In this document: positions 51,901 through 62,705 of the stretch, one piece after another
Numbering within the stretch: the first letter of the stretch is position 1
How the letters are laid out: the number at the start of each line of letters is the position of its first letter
From: Antedon bifida
Taxonomy: Eukaryota > Echinodermata > Crinoidea > Comatulida > Antedonidae
Direction of reading: 5' to 3'
NCBI GenBank assembly: GCA_963402885.1
Contig: OY727100.1
Coordinates: 12,679,395-12,743,394 of the forward strand
Length of the DNA stretch: 64,000 nucleotides
Program-made: the position numbers and the translations under genes
Notes under the pieces: generated by a model
The model's database searches: none
What the model was told of the DNA's origin: nothing
Seen by the model: the letters and a program-made list of their open reading frames with translations, nothing else

Positions 51901-52333
51901 TGCGTTTGTTAAACTTAAGGAAAAATTAAACAGTACTCCAATTTTATGCCTTCCTAATTTAAACAAAGATTTTATTTTGAGAACAGATGCGTCCGAATAT
52001 GGAGTGGGAGCGGTTCTAATGCAGCAGTATGGTGACGTGAAGTTTTCCGTGGCGTACGCTAGCAAGAAACTGCTTCCTCGAGAAAAAGCATATTCAGTGA
52101 TGGAAAAAGAATGCTTAGCCATGGTATGGAGTGTAAGAAAATTTGAGTCTTATTTATATGGACGAAACTTCACGTTGGAAACTGATCACCAGCCGCTTGT
52201 GTTTATGCACAGAGCGAAATTGTCCAATGGGCGAATTATGAGATGGGCCCTGGCTCTACAACCGTACAAGTTCCGAATAGAGGCGATTAAAGGCAGTGAA
52301 AATGTAGGAGCTGATTATTTAAGTCGAGTGTAA
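48992..52333 (+). CDS. Gag-Pol reading frame of the Ty3/gypsy element
   Basis: One frame of 1113 codons. In order: a highly charged Arg/Glu coiled-coil-like segment (about residues 25-150); a capsid-like region related to the SCAN-type gag fold (about 165-330); two CCHC zinc knuckles (CFICHRVGHLARNC and CYRCLKTGHIARNC, about 375-425); an aspartic protease (motif DSGCSG, about 515); reverse transcriptase (FCVDFRKLNQ, KIDLSKGYWQVPM, YIDDIL; about 690-880); and RNase H (RTDASEYGVGA to ETDHQPLVF, about 990-1113). The frame ends just before the purine tract. The SCAN-like gag hints at a Gmr1-related lineage, which is an inference. Confidence 0.93.
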   Translation: MDLTKIVDAGKALGLDGVELREFVEKREEAAREREERAREREERALEREERNREREEKQRNRDREREEMERNRDREREALEKEERERREALEKEERERRELLERDEAERKRASEEKERENDRAKEAENQAYLIEMRRLEIQLEQEKNRARPGGRVLPNPESRVKASKPKLPPFHDRTDDLDAYLKRFERYATSQEWKEIEWPVNLSALLTGKALEVYSRLSSAEANDYKLLKLALLKRFQLTADGFRHELRTAKPEYGESGPQFAARISNYLDRWIDLAEGEKTFQGLKDLLLREQFTDGCGKDLALFLRERQPKTIQAMAEIAEQYLEARGGLFGKPIEFKQKEPNSPQLSSNNVPSTSSSQSPSSFRSPTCFICHRVGHLARNCRASTMHKPNSPPKCYRCLKTGHIARNCRQDANSCAGLSTSPQTESDCQKCTKQHECKAKEEIPDVGASMVTKMSESLNQCCINNDGDKVTLQCGHCLPIMTAALNNSISKMPVYTGCVGSRCVSVLRDSGCSGVVVKKDLVSAEQLTGKEKTCVLIDGTVRNLPVALIHVNTPFFSGKTYALCMNNPIYDLILGNIAGVRAPGNPDPTWTERNLQGCSVVTRSQASTAVIECEPNETFTNNQNYHLSNENLLQLHPLLAKETTADIHINESLDDTLKHEVHRLIGNYKDVLTDLPGKTTLGQHEIKLETDDTIRSKPYPLPHALRGTIKDEVNMMLNLGVVEPSGAPFASPIVLVKKPDGSNRFCVDFRKLNQVTVFDAEPIPDQEELFTKLAHDHYFTKIDLSKGYWQVPMDEASKPLTAFLTPDGLFQFNVMPFGLVNAPATFSRIMRKLLKGMDNTLNYIDDILIHTASWDQHMKCLSELFGRLRRANLTARPSKCFIGYETIEVLGHVVGKGNVQPRVEKIQSILSAKQPETKKQLRSFLGMTNYYRKFIPNYSVIACPLTDKTKNREPNRICWEKAQESAFVKLKEKLNSTPILCLPNLNKDFILRTDASEYGVGAVLMQQYGDVKFSVAYASKKLLPREKAYSVMEKECLAMVWSVRKFESYLYGRNFTLETDHQPLVFMHRAKLSNGRIMRWALALQPYKFRIEAIKGSENVGADYLSRV

Positions 52334-52393
52334 ATAGGACCCGTCACGGTATGGAGAAAATGTTGATACATTATTCTTTTAGAGGGGAGTAAA

Positions 52394-53710
52394 TGTCACA
52401 AGTGACATAAAGTTGTGTATATATTTTGCAAGTCATTCTTACTTTTCCTTTGTTTTCACTATTTGAACCTTTCTTTTGTTTTAGGAAGCTATTGTGTGAA
52501 GCCAGTGGAGCAGAGTTGTTGTGTTGCAGAGAAGGATTGTGTGGTGTTTGCTGATTGGAGGAGAGGTATAAGGGTTAAGTTAGTGTGTGAGTTGCTGATT
52601 GGTGGAGAAGGATAAGGTGGTGATATGTGGATAATTGAGGGAATTTTGAGGTAGATGGAAATTGAGAGGAGACAGAGAAGGAGGGCTATGTTATGTTAAG
52701 CCAGAAAGGGATAGGTGAATATTGATATGAGAAACTAAGACGTACAGGAGACGAAGTAATTGAATTATGGTGAAATAGAGCTGAAGCAGAAAGGAAATAA
52801 AGAGATATACATGAAGTTAATAAATTGGGAGTTGGAGATAATTATGGTGATATAGAGCTGAAGCAGAAAGGAAATAAAGTGATATACATGAAGTTAATAA
52901 ATTGTGAGTTGGAAGTGATACTATAAGGCTGTACTTAAATGTAGAACTGTTAATTGTTGAGATTACTGAGGATTAATTTAAATTGTGAATGTAAATTGAC
53001 GGAAGAAATAACTGTTGGAAACAGCAGAAGTTGTTACATGTAAAGAATTGTTTGGAAATATTGAAGAGTAACTGGATTGATACTGATATTATTTTACGTG
53101 GACAAGGAGACAGAAATAATTGGTCGGGGAGCGGATTGCAGTGCAGAACGACATCAAGACACATTTTAACTTTATATTTGATTTATTTATATGTCAGAAA
53201 ATAGGAGGAATTATAATTGATAATACAAGCAGAACGGGAGCAGAGGCGTGGGAGTTGTTTATTTGCAGAATCGTTTTAACTTTTATCTTTCTAATTTGTT
53301 TTGTGTCAGCGTAGGAGAGAAGGCAAGAAGGAACGATATTGTGGACATTTATTATTGTTTAATTATTCATCTGGTGATATTATTGTATTTGAAAGGGGGG
53401 GTTTCGGGGATTTATTTAAAAATAAGAAGATTGTTGATATTTTGTTTGGAAGGATTGGGAAATTTGGGGAATTGCATAAAGTTTGTGGGGAATAGGAATA
53501 CGGTATCATTGTTTGAGAATTGGTTGGGTTTTTTTTTGTGGTTTTTTTTTTGGGGGTTTGAATTATAAAAGAAAGAATTGGTTGTCGAAGATTATTATTA
53601 AATTTTACTTTTTACATTTATATGTGTACAGTTGTGGCTATTTACCGTTGTTCACCGTTGGTTACCAGCAATTACATGTCCGAAAGAGCCGTAATTGCGG
53701 CTGTGTGACA
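52394..53710 (+). repeat. 3' LTR
   Basis: 1317 bp, the partner of 47508-48824. Same length, same ends and nearly identical sequence. Confidence 0.95.
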
Positions 53711-53715
53711 ATTAG

Positions 53716-54207
53716 TTTTAACTATTTTTTAGCCCTTCCCTTGATATAATTATTATTATTATTTGTATGTTACAATGTTTATGTAATTTATATTTATGGG
53801 TAAAATAAAAAAGAAAAAAGAAAGAAAAAGAGTAAAGAAAGATTAATTTCATTTTTGAATTTTTGATCCAAAACAAGTTTATATTAATGTTTAATAGTTT
53901 TTACATTTGTTTTGGATATGTCATGAATAAAGGTGGGTTGACACATGAAATAAAAAAAAATCCTAAGATGAAACATATTTGTTATGTAAATAATCGGGGG
54001 GTTCAACGCTGTTGATATATAGGCCTAGTTTCTCTAATACATTAAATTGTCTTGCAATTGTTACAAACACTATTTCGTTGTTCAATTTGTTTTAATTTGA
54101 AACTTAATAATAATAATTTGGTTTATGCGAAAGAATGTGCTTGTTGCCAATTTGCATGTTAAGGTATAGTAACCTTTATTCTGATTCCTTCATTTGGATT
54201 TTCGAAC
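53716..54207 (-). other. 3' flank of the GPCR gene with polyadenylation signal
   Basis: An AATAAA hexamer on the minus strand (54175-54180) lies 28 bases after the GPCR stop codon, which would give a very short 3' UTR. The rest is AT-rich, with an (ATT)n run and A-rich patches near 53740-53830, and has no gene. The LTR element therefore inserted roughly 0.5 kb downstream of the gene. Confidence 0.55.
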
Positions 54208-56435
54208 TCACTTAGTATTGAACTCGGTGGTTGAGATAGCTAACTCAATGGTGCTATCGCTATTTGCCGTATTAATAGCTTTTTTTCCCGAAACATTCCT
54301 CTTTAAACCTCTTCTAAAATGTTCATTATTTTGTTTACCATTTCTTGTTTTTCTTTGTCTGAATATAAATAAGTAAAATATTGCAACTCCTTGGAGAGAG
54401 TTGAACACACAGAACAAGATCAGAAACACAATACTGGCGTCACTGTTATCAAAACACAGAAATCCGAAAACCCATGTCAGGCCTAGGAGGAAAGACAACG
54501 CGATTGCGTTAGAGATTCGATTCTTCTTCTCTTCCAACGTAGAATATTTATTTCCCAGCATTTTGGAACGAGAACAGTACAAACTGTTAAGAACCAGTAT
54601 GTATATAATGCAGTTACAGGCCATGATAAATGCAATCGGGATAACAACAGCATAGATGAAAATGTCCGAATCATGCGTGTTAACATAACAACTGAAAGGT
54701 AAAAAGTTTGTATACGGGTTACCTCACATAAAACAAAAGATAAAACCGAAACAATTTTTTTCTATCATGTATGGATTCATTTTGTTTCTTGTATTCATTG
54801 TTTGGAATTCAACTAAGCATTGATTTCCAATAGTGTTAGCAAAAATAAATAGAATATGAATTTGGTTTATATGTTTTATTTTTCAGGATCTGTTATAGTT
54901 GTCGTATTTCAATTCATTCTTTTATTTGGAAATCTCTGGTGGTCCATAGAAATTAACATAATTACGCATACATTAACAAAAAAAATGAGTGACTAAATAA
55001 TTAAAGACGTTTTTCCACATGGAACTATCGTTGAGACTATTATTGTCTGTATTTCTATAATCATGTGTATATATTTGTTATATAATATTAATAATAATTG
55101 TGAATATGAAACAAAATAAAAATGTAATTGAATTTAATTTCTTATAAATATCAATTGTATAAATATTCTATATGTTATTATTATGCATTTGTATTCTTCT
55201 TAGGCCTACTACAATTATAATTTCATACTAACTTTTGTATTTTTTTTATTTGTTTTTTTTTATTATATACCAGAACAAAAACAAACCAGTAGAGAATGAG
55301 TGACTACTAAATAGACAATACTTACTAGTCTTTGTTTTCATAGAATGACATCCTATCTACTGACATTAGAACTGTTGGTGGTATGAGCGGAATACCTAGA
55401 AAAAGTTAGTAAACATAGAATTTATTTTATTTTGTAACATCTACATCTCGAGGAACATCAGAAGATTTAGTTATTTATAACGTTATTTCTCAAAATGTGC
55501 CGGTAACGTTATATTTATTTGTAAACAAATTGATGCCCGCATGTGCGTAATATTACGGAAAAAACCTACGTCGAGAGGAAGGAAGGAAAAATTGTGTATT
55601 TCATGGTATGATGTCGACAGTTACTGTTCAAGATTCTTTATTGGACCATAAATTGACAATTTAACAAAAGACAACAAATGAAATGATTAAACTAGATAAA
55701 AAAAGAATTTAAAACTAATATATTTATAAAATACTAATACGCGTTGTACTAAATTTATACCATTATTTATATAAAATGAATTTCGATATTTTGGATCAAC
55801 ATTTTTGATCATTTTGGAGGATAGTTCTGATAGAATAAATCATGCTTACTTACCCCAAGCGAAGATCATCGAACGCAGTAAAATGTTTGAAGTTTTGGCC
55901 CGAACAACTTTAACAAAATACAAGTACATGTTGGCTGCTTCCACTGATGTCCATGCGATAGATGTCAACAGAAAGTAATGTAACAATACAGCGATTACTA
56001 TACACGGTACAGTCTCAGGAGTTGCAGTATCAATGCCGCATATGAATGTGATATACAGACAAGTGAGAGAGGCGCAAAGGTTTAACATTATCTTCTGAGG
56101 TTGAAGCTTACGAAGAGATCTGTTCAAACGGAATTATTTACGTTACAGTATTCTATACATTTTCTATTCTACTTATTGTATTGCAGTTAAAAGTTTACTT
56201 TGGCACTTTTTTTAATTACCGTCGTCTGTTGTCACCTAATAGTCTCCTTAAAGCAATATGCGCGCCTGCATGCTTAAGATAGAATAATATACTTTCCACA
56301 AATTATAGTAACTTACTTTGTAGATATGATAATGGTTATTGTAATAAGCAAGCACAATATCGACAACCCACAACCTGCATATGTCAATATGTTCAAAAGC
56401 AAATCAGTTCTTGGTGGCAATTCATTATTGGGAAA
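54208..56435 (-). CDS. Seven-transmembrane exons of the adhesion GPCR
   Basis: Four exons (56435-56317, 56119-55854, 55395-55326, 54691-54208). TM1 is ILTYAGCGLSILCLL, TM2 LNLCASLTCLYITFICG, TM3 HYFLLTSIAWTSVEAANMYL, TM4 spans the splice at FAWG|IPLIPP, TM5 IFIYAVVIPIAFIMA, TM6 ALSFLLGLTWVFGFL and TM7 FCVFNSLQGVAIFYL. These are class B2 signatures (the W.x.EA.xMYL motif in TM3, LGLTWVFG in TM6, FNSLQG in TM7). The Cys before TM3 (VPC) and the Cys in loop 2 (DYCYV) can form the usual disulfide. Introns interrupt after TM1, in TM4 and in loop 2. Confidence 0.95.
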
Positions 56436-59400
56436 CTATAAAATAATTAATTACATTATAAATAAAACAGCAGATTAATGTACGGGTTCACAATGTGAGG
56501 CAATACACATATTTTGTACAAGAAGTAAAACTTACAAATAAAACAGCAAAATTGGTAAGATGTGTACACTGACATGTTATACTGCTCTCATCGTCCACAT
56601 TGACACGCGTACGTCCCTCTTTTGACCAATCACCAAAGCCGTTGAGTGTTGTGTCCCAGAATACACAGGTAGCATTCTCATAATCCTGTTAAAATGTATT
56701 AGTATACTATATTATTAATTAGAAAGTAAGAAAGTGTGTTGGTAAAGTATATGTAATATCTCGGCTTAACTACTGAGAATTAGAGGACACTCCTAAACTT
56801 CATTGATTAATCACCTTTTAAAATATATGGACTGGCAATGTTATTTTGTGGTGTTTGGGTCAAAGGTCACACAGGGTCAGTATGGTCAAAATAAATAAAA
56901 CAAATACTTGTCCAAGTAACACAGCCTCAGTGTTTTCTTTCGGGCTATGTATTGTTATCATTATGATATAGTGCTCATAGAATTAAGATCAAATTTCAGA
57001 AAGGGGTAATTTTAGGTTAGGCACTAGACCAAAATTATGTGCAGAACGGCAATTGACTGCAAACATTGTATACAGTACTGAGATCACTTGTGTATAAAAT
57101 AGTTAAGGTGAGGTAAGTCTAACCTTTAATTGTTATAACACTAAACAAGTTCAACATTTACCTCTTTAATAATATGAAACACAATTGTAATCGGTTCTTC
57201 AAACACATGTGGTAGGTTGTCATCATACACAGTGGCGGATAGGATAACCTTCGATAACGTTATATTTCTAGAGCTCTGGAACAAGTTTGAATTGTAATAA
57301 GACGTAAAACTGACGTTGGACCTTTGATCTATTTCAAATAAAATAAATAATGATAAATGTTTCAGACACATAGTACGCTGTGTTCATACATGATTTTGTA
57401 GGCGACCATAGTTTAACCTAATAATTATTTGACTATTTAGTGCTTTACATTGTTATTGAGTAAGTTAAGGTTGTTGCAAATATATCATTATTATATATTA
57501 CTTATTTTAGTTGACCAATAAGAAAAAGAGACCGGGTTAGCGGCCCGAAGAGAATGTTGCTGTTTGTACAAAATATACCATTTGAAACAAGATTTCTTGG
57601 TAATGTGATAGTAGACTGGTCGAACACCTCACAACCACTATAAAGGCAAATCTCAGTCGTTTTCTTCTCTTCTTGCACCACGAATACAACATTATTTCGA
57701 ATATTATCAGAGTCAAAACTTAAAGTCTGCACAGACAACGTTTCTTCATTCTGAGTATAATTCTGACCATCAGTGGCAGCTGTACTGATTTGTTGCTCAA
57801 AAGACTCGAGGATGACAGAGGTAGTTTCAGGAGTTAATTCCGTGTCTGATGACTCGGACGTGCCTAATACTGCATCTACAATACCGACCACGGCATCAGT
57901 AACCTGAAAATGGAAACAAATGTGCTTACCAATTTGCGACTGATTTTGCAGCTGTCATATGACGTAGATAAATTAATACACCTAGACTCGTACCTAGGTG
58001 TCGATAGTCAGCAACATTCTGCCTCATGACAGCTGCTTTTAATTGAGTAGTCGTTGCTGTACCCACACACCGAACCGGATCGGTATGCTCTACCCAGGAA
58101 AGAGCTTTACAATTAATGTCTCTCTTTCATGGCTCTGCCCAAGTGTAAACAAAAAAGTAGCTCTCGACTTCGGACCGGCACTGAGGTAAATTCAAATAGA
58201 TAATTGTAGTCCTAACTAAATTACATGTTCAGTGTTATACATATTCTAACTTACAATTTCATTTGGTGATTCAATATCCGCTATTGTTTCCAAAGCTACA
58301 GATACCTGTTGTACATCAGCTGGTTGAAGGCCACCAGAATCTTCTACTGTCTCTACTATTTCCTCAAGCTCAACAGCAACCTCTTCAACATTCTCTTCGT
58401 TGACGTCCTGAATAGAAACTTAAACATAGACGGGGTCTGTTTGTGGATTGAGAAACCCGTCCAAGGGCCCCTTCGAACTTTACAATTTACACATGTAGGC
58501 CTAATGGTTTGAGATAAACCAGCTGTTCCAAAAATCCAACTCCAACAAAAAAGATGGATTTGTTAATTACACCTTAAACCGAAATCTGATTAACCGCAAG
58601 ATAAAGACCTTACTAGTGCAAAAAGATACATGAAATATTAACTTGTTGTGAAAATGTTATTATTTATTACACGTGTAGGCCCTAATTAAGTTTGAAGCCC
58701 GAACGCTCTTTCTAGTTATGACAATGACAACTTCTTTATTTTCTTTGTAAATAAAGTAGATCAATAAACGACAAAATTAACATTTATAATTACAAAATTG
58801 ATTTAAACAAAGAAAAGGGGAAAATTCTTGAAGAATTTAAATATCAAATACATTATTAAATCAGCTCAAAGTAAGAAACAAGAGTCACGTGAGTGCGTTG
58901 AAATAACGCAATTTAAACAGATTCATTGTATCGGGGAAGTGTGAAATTACTTTTATTTTATTTTATATTAATTACAATCCTTTCTGATGATTGTATACTA
59001 GTCTTGTCTCTACTCAGATCTCCAAACTTGGAAAATGAATTATCGGGATGTTTTTATGAAACTATAGAGGGCGCTATAATATTACATCAACCCATAGAGG
59101 GCGCTATTAACAAAATTAAATAATATTGGCATCTATAATGCGTGCCGAAGTCAAAAAATGCGCTTGCAACTCATTATTTCACTTCAATTAGGCATATACT
59201 GATCGATATTCCCTATGTTTTCTATTTTCTTAATATTTAGAGTAGTAGAAATTATAAATTGATACATATCGGGTGATTTACGGTTTATCCAAAATATCGG
59301 GAGAAATTGCAATTTGGGGAGAGAGCAGGAGATGACTAAAATAATATCGGGATAGTTCGGAGGTCTTCTCACTAAATGTATAGTAAGTACAAATTCAAGC

Positions 59401-61485
59401 ATTATACAGTACCTTTGTGAGATCGTTTATTTTTACAGATAGATCAGTTTCTGTAATAAAATAAATAAGTAGGCTTACTAACAATTTAGCAATACTAATG
59501 CAGATTTCTACATGAATGTGTTTGCCATGTCTCTAGTTGATTGGATTGTGTGTCACATGATATAAAATAAATTTTATGTAGCACTATCAAGAGAGTACAG
59601 TGTCGTTATGTACAATAGTCTCGTCTACTTACCAATAGTAATGTAAAATGTACAACTGTCTGTCTGTCCTGCTTCGCCTGTTGTACTGCAAGTAACTTGT
59701 GTAACCGATCCGATTGGATAGGAGTCTCCGGGCTCATTTGTACAATCAACCAATTGTACAGTATTTGTTATCGGTACTACCCAAACCGGAGATGATGTAT
59801 TCGTAGATATGTCTCCGGGGCACTCGAGTGTTTGTGGAGCTGTCGTGAAAATGGTATTTTAAATACAGTACTGTATATTCAATAGACACAATAGCCTGTT
59901 ACTAGAATTTGCGACCATTGTGATAGAAAAAAAAGTAAATACAAATATATTAATCCATGGACAAATTAAACAAGACATACATACATACAAAGTGGTAAGA
60001 TGAAAGCCTGTTCTAAAGCAAACACTTTTAAACACCATATATCTTGCCGGCCGCGGCCTTAAGGAAGTTGCAAATCAACAGGTGATATCGTGAATAAATA
60101 TCAACAAGAATTACTATGTCTAAATCGTATTGCGCAGTCTGATTGCTCTAATGGCATGTATAATCATATGCGTGTCAAAGGTTAATTAACAAACAAATAT
60201 AAGTTAATGAAAATTGTATATTTAGTATTTCGTCAAAATATTGTTAAAAATAGTTGCTTTATTATTTTGTTCCGGAAAACTCCCAAAGCTCAAAGTTACG
60301 TTAATCTAAGATTGTAGGTCTACCCCCACAAACATGAAAAATGAAGATTAATAAAATCAGACTTTGAATATGTCATTTTATAGTTTTAATCAAGTTAATC
60401 ACTTCCATAGCAAGAAAAATGGAAATAATGATTTTACTTATAAAAAATCAAATAAAAATTCAACCAAAAACCTCTTGGTTGGCAGTCAATTTGACTATGT
60501 TTTGCTTTAAATTACCGTTTTTCTGGTATATAATTTATTTTTCAAGCCAATTTTTGGTCAGTGAGAATAAATTTTATGTGAAATTAAAACGGCATATTAA
60601 AAAAAATGCATGTCGAGTGTTAATTGACAACAAAGATAAGTTGGTGAAAATTGTATTTTTAGTATTTCGTCAACATATTTCTAAAAATATTTTATTTTAT
60701 TAGTTTGTTCCAGAAAACTCCCACATTAAAATGGCATACATTAAAATTAGGGGGACAATATATCTTTAAATAATGTTTATGATCATTGCATTGCCATGTG
60801 AAGTAGTGTACAATGCAAGCATGTCTCAAACCGCGGTTTTTAATGCGAGATTTTCAGCTTAACGGCGCATGCGCAGTAAGAAGACGGTTGTTAATTTTAA
60901 CAATTATGGGAGATTCGCGCGGTGGCGGCAAGATACATTGTAGCTTTCATCTAAAAACCGATACAAGTCTGGTTTCATTTGCTCATGATATAGGCCTACG
61001 GTATTAAAAAACAACCTGTAGTCAGCATTTCTTCTGTTGCAGTTATCGTAATATTATAGTATACCACCCACGTAGTATAAGATATGTCAGATTTGGAGGG
61101 GGATCTCCATGATTCCACTGTCATCGAAATATCTGTAGTTGGCCATCGAGCAGCAACATCATAAAGCGGCAGTACTGTAAAACGATAAATAATAATTTAA
61201 ACTTCTTCCTTCCTTATATTTTTTGAAAATAGTTAGAATAGTGGAATGGGTTGGTTCAGGTTAGAATTACAATAGTTCACGTCCATTCCTAAAAAATAAT
61301 CTCACTGATACGTAGGCCTATAAATGTTTTGCGTCTTTAAAATTTATATTAAAATTCAACAGTTTTTCCTAAAAAATATTTCTCTTGTTAGTGTGATTAG
61401 GCCTACTACTAATAAAATGTTACTTACCAGTTGATGCAAAGAATAGTATGACTTTAAAATATGGTATGCCCATCGTAATTGTCAT
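54208..61485 (-). CDS. Adhesion GPCR with HYR, GAIN/GPS and 7TM domains (12 exons)
   Basis: Twelve exons with phase-matched splice sites join into a 2196-nt CDS (731 residues): 61485-61428, 61174-61016, 59839-59633, 59450-59413, 58407-58255, 57903-57579, 57328-57162, 56685-56536, 56435-56317, 56119-55854, 55395-55326, 54691-54208. Residues 1-20 form a signal peptide (KVILFFAST). Residues 20-72 are an unassigned beta-rich segment, 73-141 a hyalin-repeat (HYR) domain, about 142-369 the GAIN domain and 370-419 the GPS. Seven membrane helices and a tail of about 50 residues follow. Adhesion GPCRs self-cleave at the GPS and signal through a tethered agonist at the cell surface; the ligand is unknown. 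Start choice: the first ATG before the hydrophobic run. A GCAG acceptor about 27 bases upstream of the ATG hints at an additional non-coding 5' exon. A paralogue follows upstream at 62706-63985. Confidence 0.85.
56536..56685 (-). CDS. GPS autoproteolysis exon of the adhesion GPCR
   Basis: A 150-bp, 50-residue exon holding the complete GPS: CVFWD, GFGDWSKEG, then ITCQCTHLTNFAVLF. All four cysteines and both tryptophans are present, and the cleavage triad HLT is intact, so self-cleavage between Leu 412 and Thr 413 is expected. The residues after the cut, TNFAVLF, form a canonical tethered-agonist start. This is the clearest family signature in the gene. Confidence 0.95.
57162..58407 (-). CDS. 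GAIN-domain exons of the adhesion GPCR
   Basis: Three exons (58407-58255, 57903-57579, 57328-57162) plus the preceding 38-bp exon. They encode an acidic helical subdomain A (EEVAVELEEIVETVED, LETIADI) followed by the beta-rich subdomain B (SVQTLSFDSDN, STITLPRNLVSN, NVSFTSYYNSNLF, HVFEEPITIVFHI). Order and length of about 230 residues fit a GAIN domain, the autoproteolysis-inducing fold placed just before the GPS. The donor at 57578 (AATG|GTATAT) was chosen because it restores phase and gives a normal subdomain-B strand. Confidence 0.8.
59063..59107 (+). promoter_or_regulatory. Paired ATAGAGGGCGCTAT motifs
   Basis: Two copies of ATAGAGGGCGCTAT, about 30 bases apart, in the GPCR intron. AGGGCGCTA overlaps the core of the CTCF consensus and also looks palindromic (TAG...CTA). 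Related GCGCCCTCT occurs at 12710. It may be a CTCF-like pair or simply a repeat word of this genome. Confidence 0.3.
59633..59839 (-). CDS. HYR-domain exon of the adhesion GPCR
   Basis: Encodes about 69 residues of hyalin-repeat type: LECPGDIS, SPVWVVPITN, DCTNEPGDSYPIGS, TQVTCSTTGEAGQ and SCTFYITI. These match the HYR pattern of a CP start, a central W and P, a FPxG-like turn, then T..D..G and a final CxFxI. HYR domains are immunoglobulin-like adhesion modules, abundant in echinoderm extracellular proteins. One domain fills exactly one exon with matching phases, favouring exon shuffling. Confidence 0.75.
60325..60773. mobile_element. MITE family E, copy 2, inside a GPCR intron
   Basis: Shares ordered blocks with 39348-39685: GAAAAATGAAGA, AATAAAATCAGA, TTTTAATCAAGTTA, AAATTCAACCAAAAACC, then GGGGGACAATATATCTTTAAA at the right end. 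The left terminus is poorly kept, and the copy carries extra internal sequence. It lies in the intron between the second coding exon and the HYR exon, in no conflict with the splice sites. Confidence 0.65.
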
Positions 61486-62705
61486 TTGAATTTTTAATTT
61501 TCTGCAATCTAGGAAGGTCTACATACGGTAACCACCAGAGTAAGAATAATGTCATGTTTGCGTGACAAAAATCACCAAGACATTAAATTTATAAAAAAGT
61601 TATATCAATATTTGATCGTTGTTATGATTAGGTGTATTGTCAAGTTATAATAAAGAATAGTCAAAGAGATAACAATCCGGACAAAGGCACATACTTAACT
61701 ATCTCTTAACATGGAGAAAATAAATTCATTTCCTCAATGCTCTTAAAGGTACAAATAAAAAAGAAATTTCGCACATCTTTTTGATTCTTAGTACTGGTAC
61801 AGTTTACTAAATCCTAGGCAGAATTAGAATAAAAATAACAAGAAATATATTTTCTTTTATTCTCCTTTGAAAGTATTACGGGTCTGCCTATACATCATTT
61901 ATACTGTAGGCCTACATTAAGTTGTATTGGTTTTGAAAATTTGAATTAAATTTTAAAGAATGTTTTGAGAAAATCAATAGTATATTCCTACATTTTGAGA
62001 AATTACCCGACATTCTCATGAAATAGATACTTCACCACCGTACCAAGGAAAAAGTAACAAAGTAAAATTATAGTGTGGGCATTTGGCCTATAATACAAAG
62101 CTGTATCACGTCAACAACAAACAACAAAATATAAGACTTCACACATGTACTAGTCTAATATAATTGTATATAAAAGCAGTTACATAACATGCTACTTTAT
62201 CATAGCACTTAAGGCTGTATAGGTGATTGCGTTGTAATCTTGACAGCATCAACAATGTTTTATTACGTCTATCAAAATGATAATTTCTTATGGTATCAAA
62301 ACAAACAAATGGTACACGTCACACATTGATTACATAATAATGTAATCATAAAACCAATAATATAACTATAAACATTGTTTCACAATCAATCAAAAGGAGA
62401 AATGTTCGAAGTGCCATCTTTTGAAAACTACTAACGACATCCATTTTTTTGGTCAAGTCTTATCTTTTATGGAAAAAATAGCTACTAAATGTCAACAAAG
62501 TGGATTGACCAGACTTAGTTATTAATTTACAAATAAAAAAATTGTTCAATTTCTTTTAATACGAAATTTTATTGAACGGGTTTCCTTGTATGAAACAAGT
62601 CGCCAATTTGCATTCTAAACTTTATGAAATTTAACCCCGTATTCAACTCTGTGGTTGAGATAGCTAACTTAATAACTTTACTTTAAAGCAAAATTTCATT
62701 CTTCT
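61486..62705. other. Spacer between the two GPCR genes
   Basis: Promoter side of the first GPCR gene and 3' side of its paralogue. A minus-strand AATAAA at 62568-62573 lies about 130 bases after the paralogue's stop. Bases near 62640-62670 still resemble the coding tail of the first gene but are untranslated here. No other gene was recognised, and no clear TATA box for the first gene. Confidence 0.5.

Larger units (their letters stand above)
47508..53710 (+). mobile_element. Ty3/gypsy LTR retrotransposon, young insertion
   Basis: An LTR element flanked by the 5-bp target duplication ATTAG (47503-47507 and 53711-53715). Its LTRs are each 1317 bp (47508-48824 and 52394-53710), start TGTCACAAGTGAC and end GTGTGACA. 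They differ at about one position by eye, so insertion is recent on a genomic timescale. A primer-binding site matching tRNA-Pro (TGGGGGCTCGTCCGGGA, 48829-48845) follows the left LTR, and a purine tract (AGAGGGGAG) precedes the right one. The parts seen do not add up to a full autonomous set, so I treat it as a non-autonomous fossil. Confidence 0.95.
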
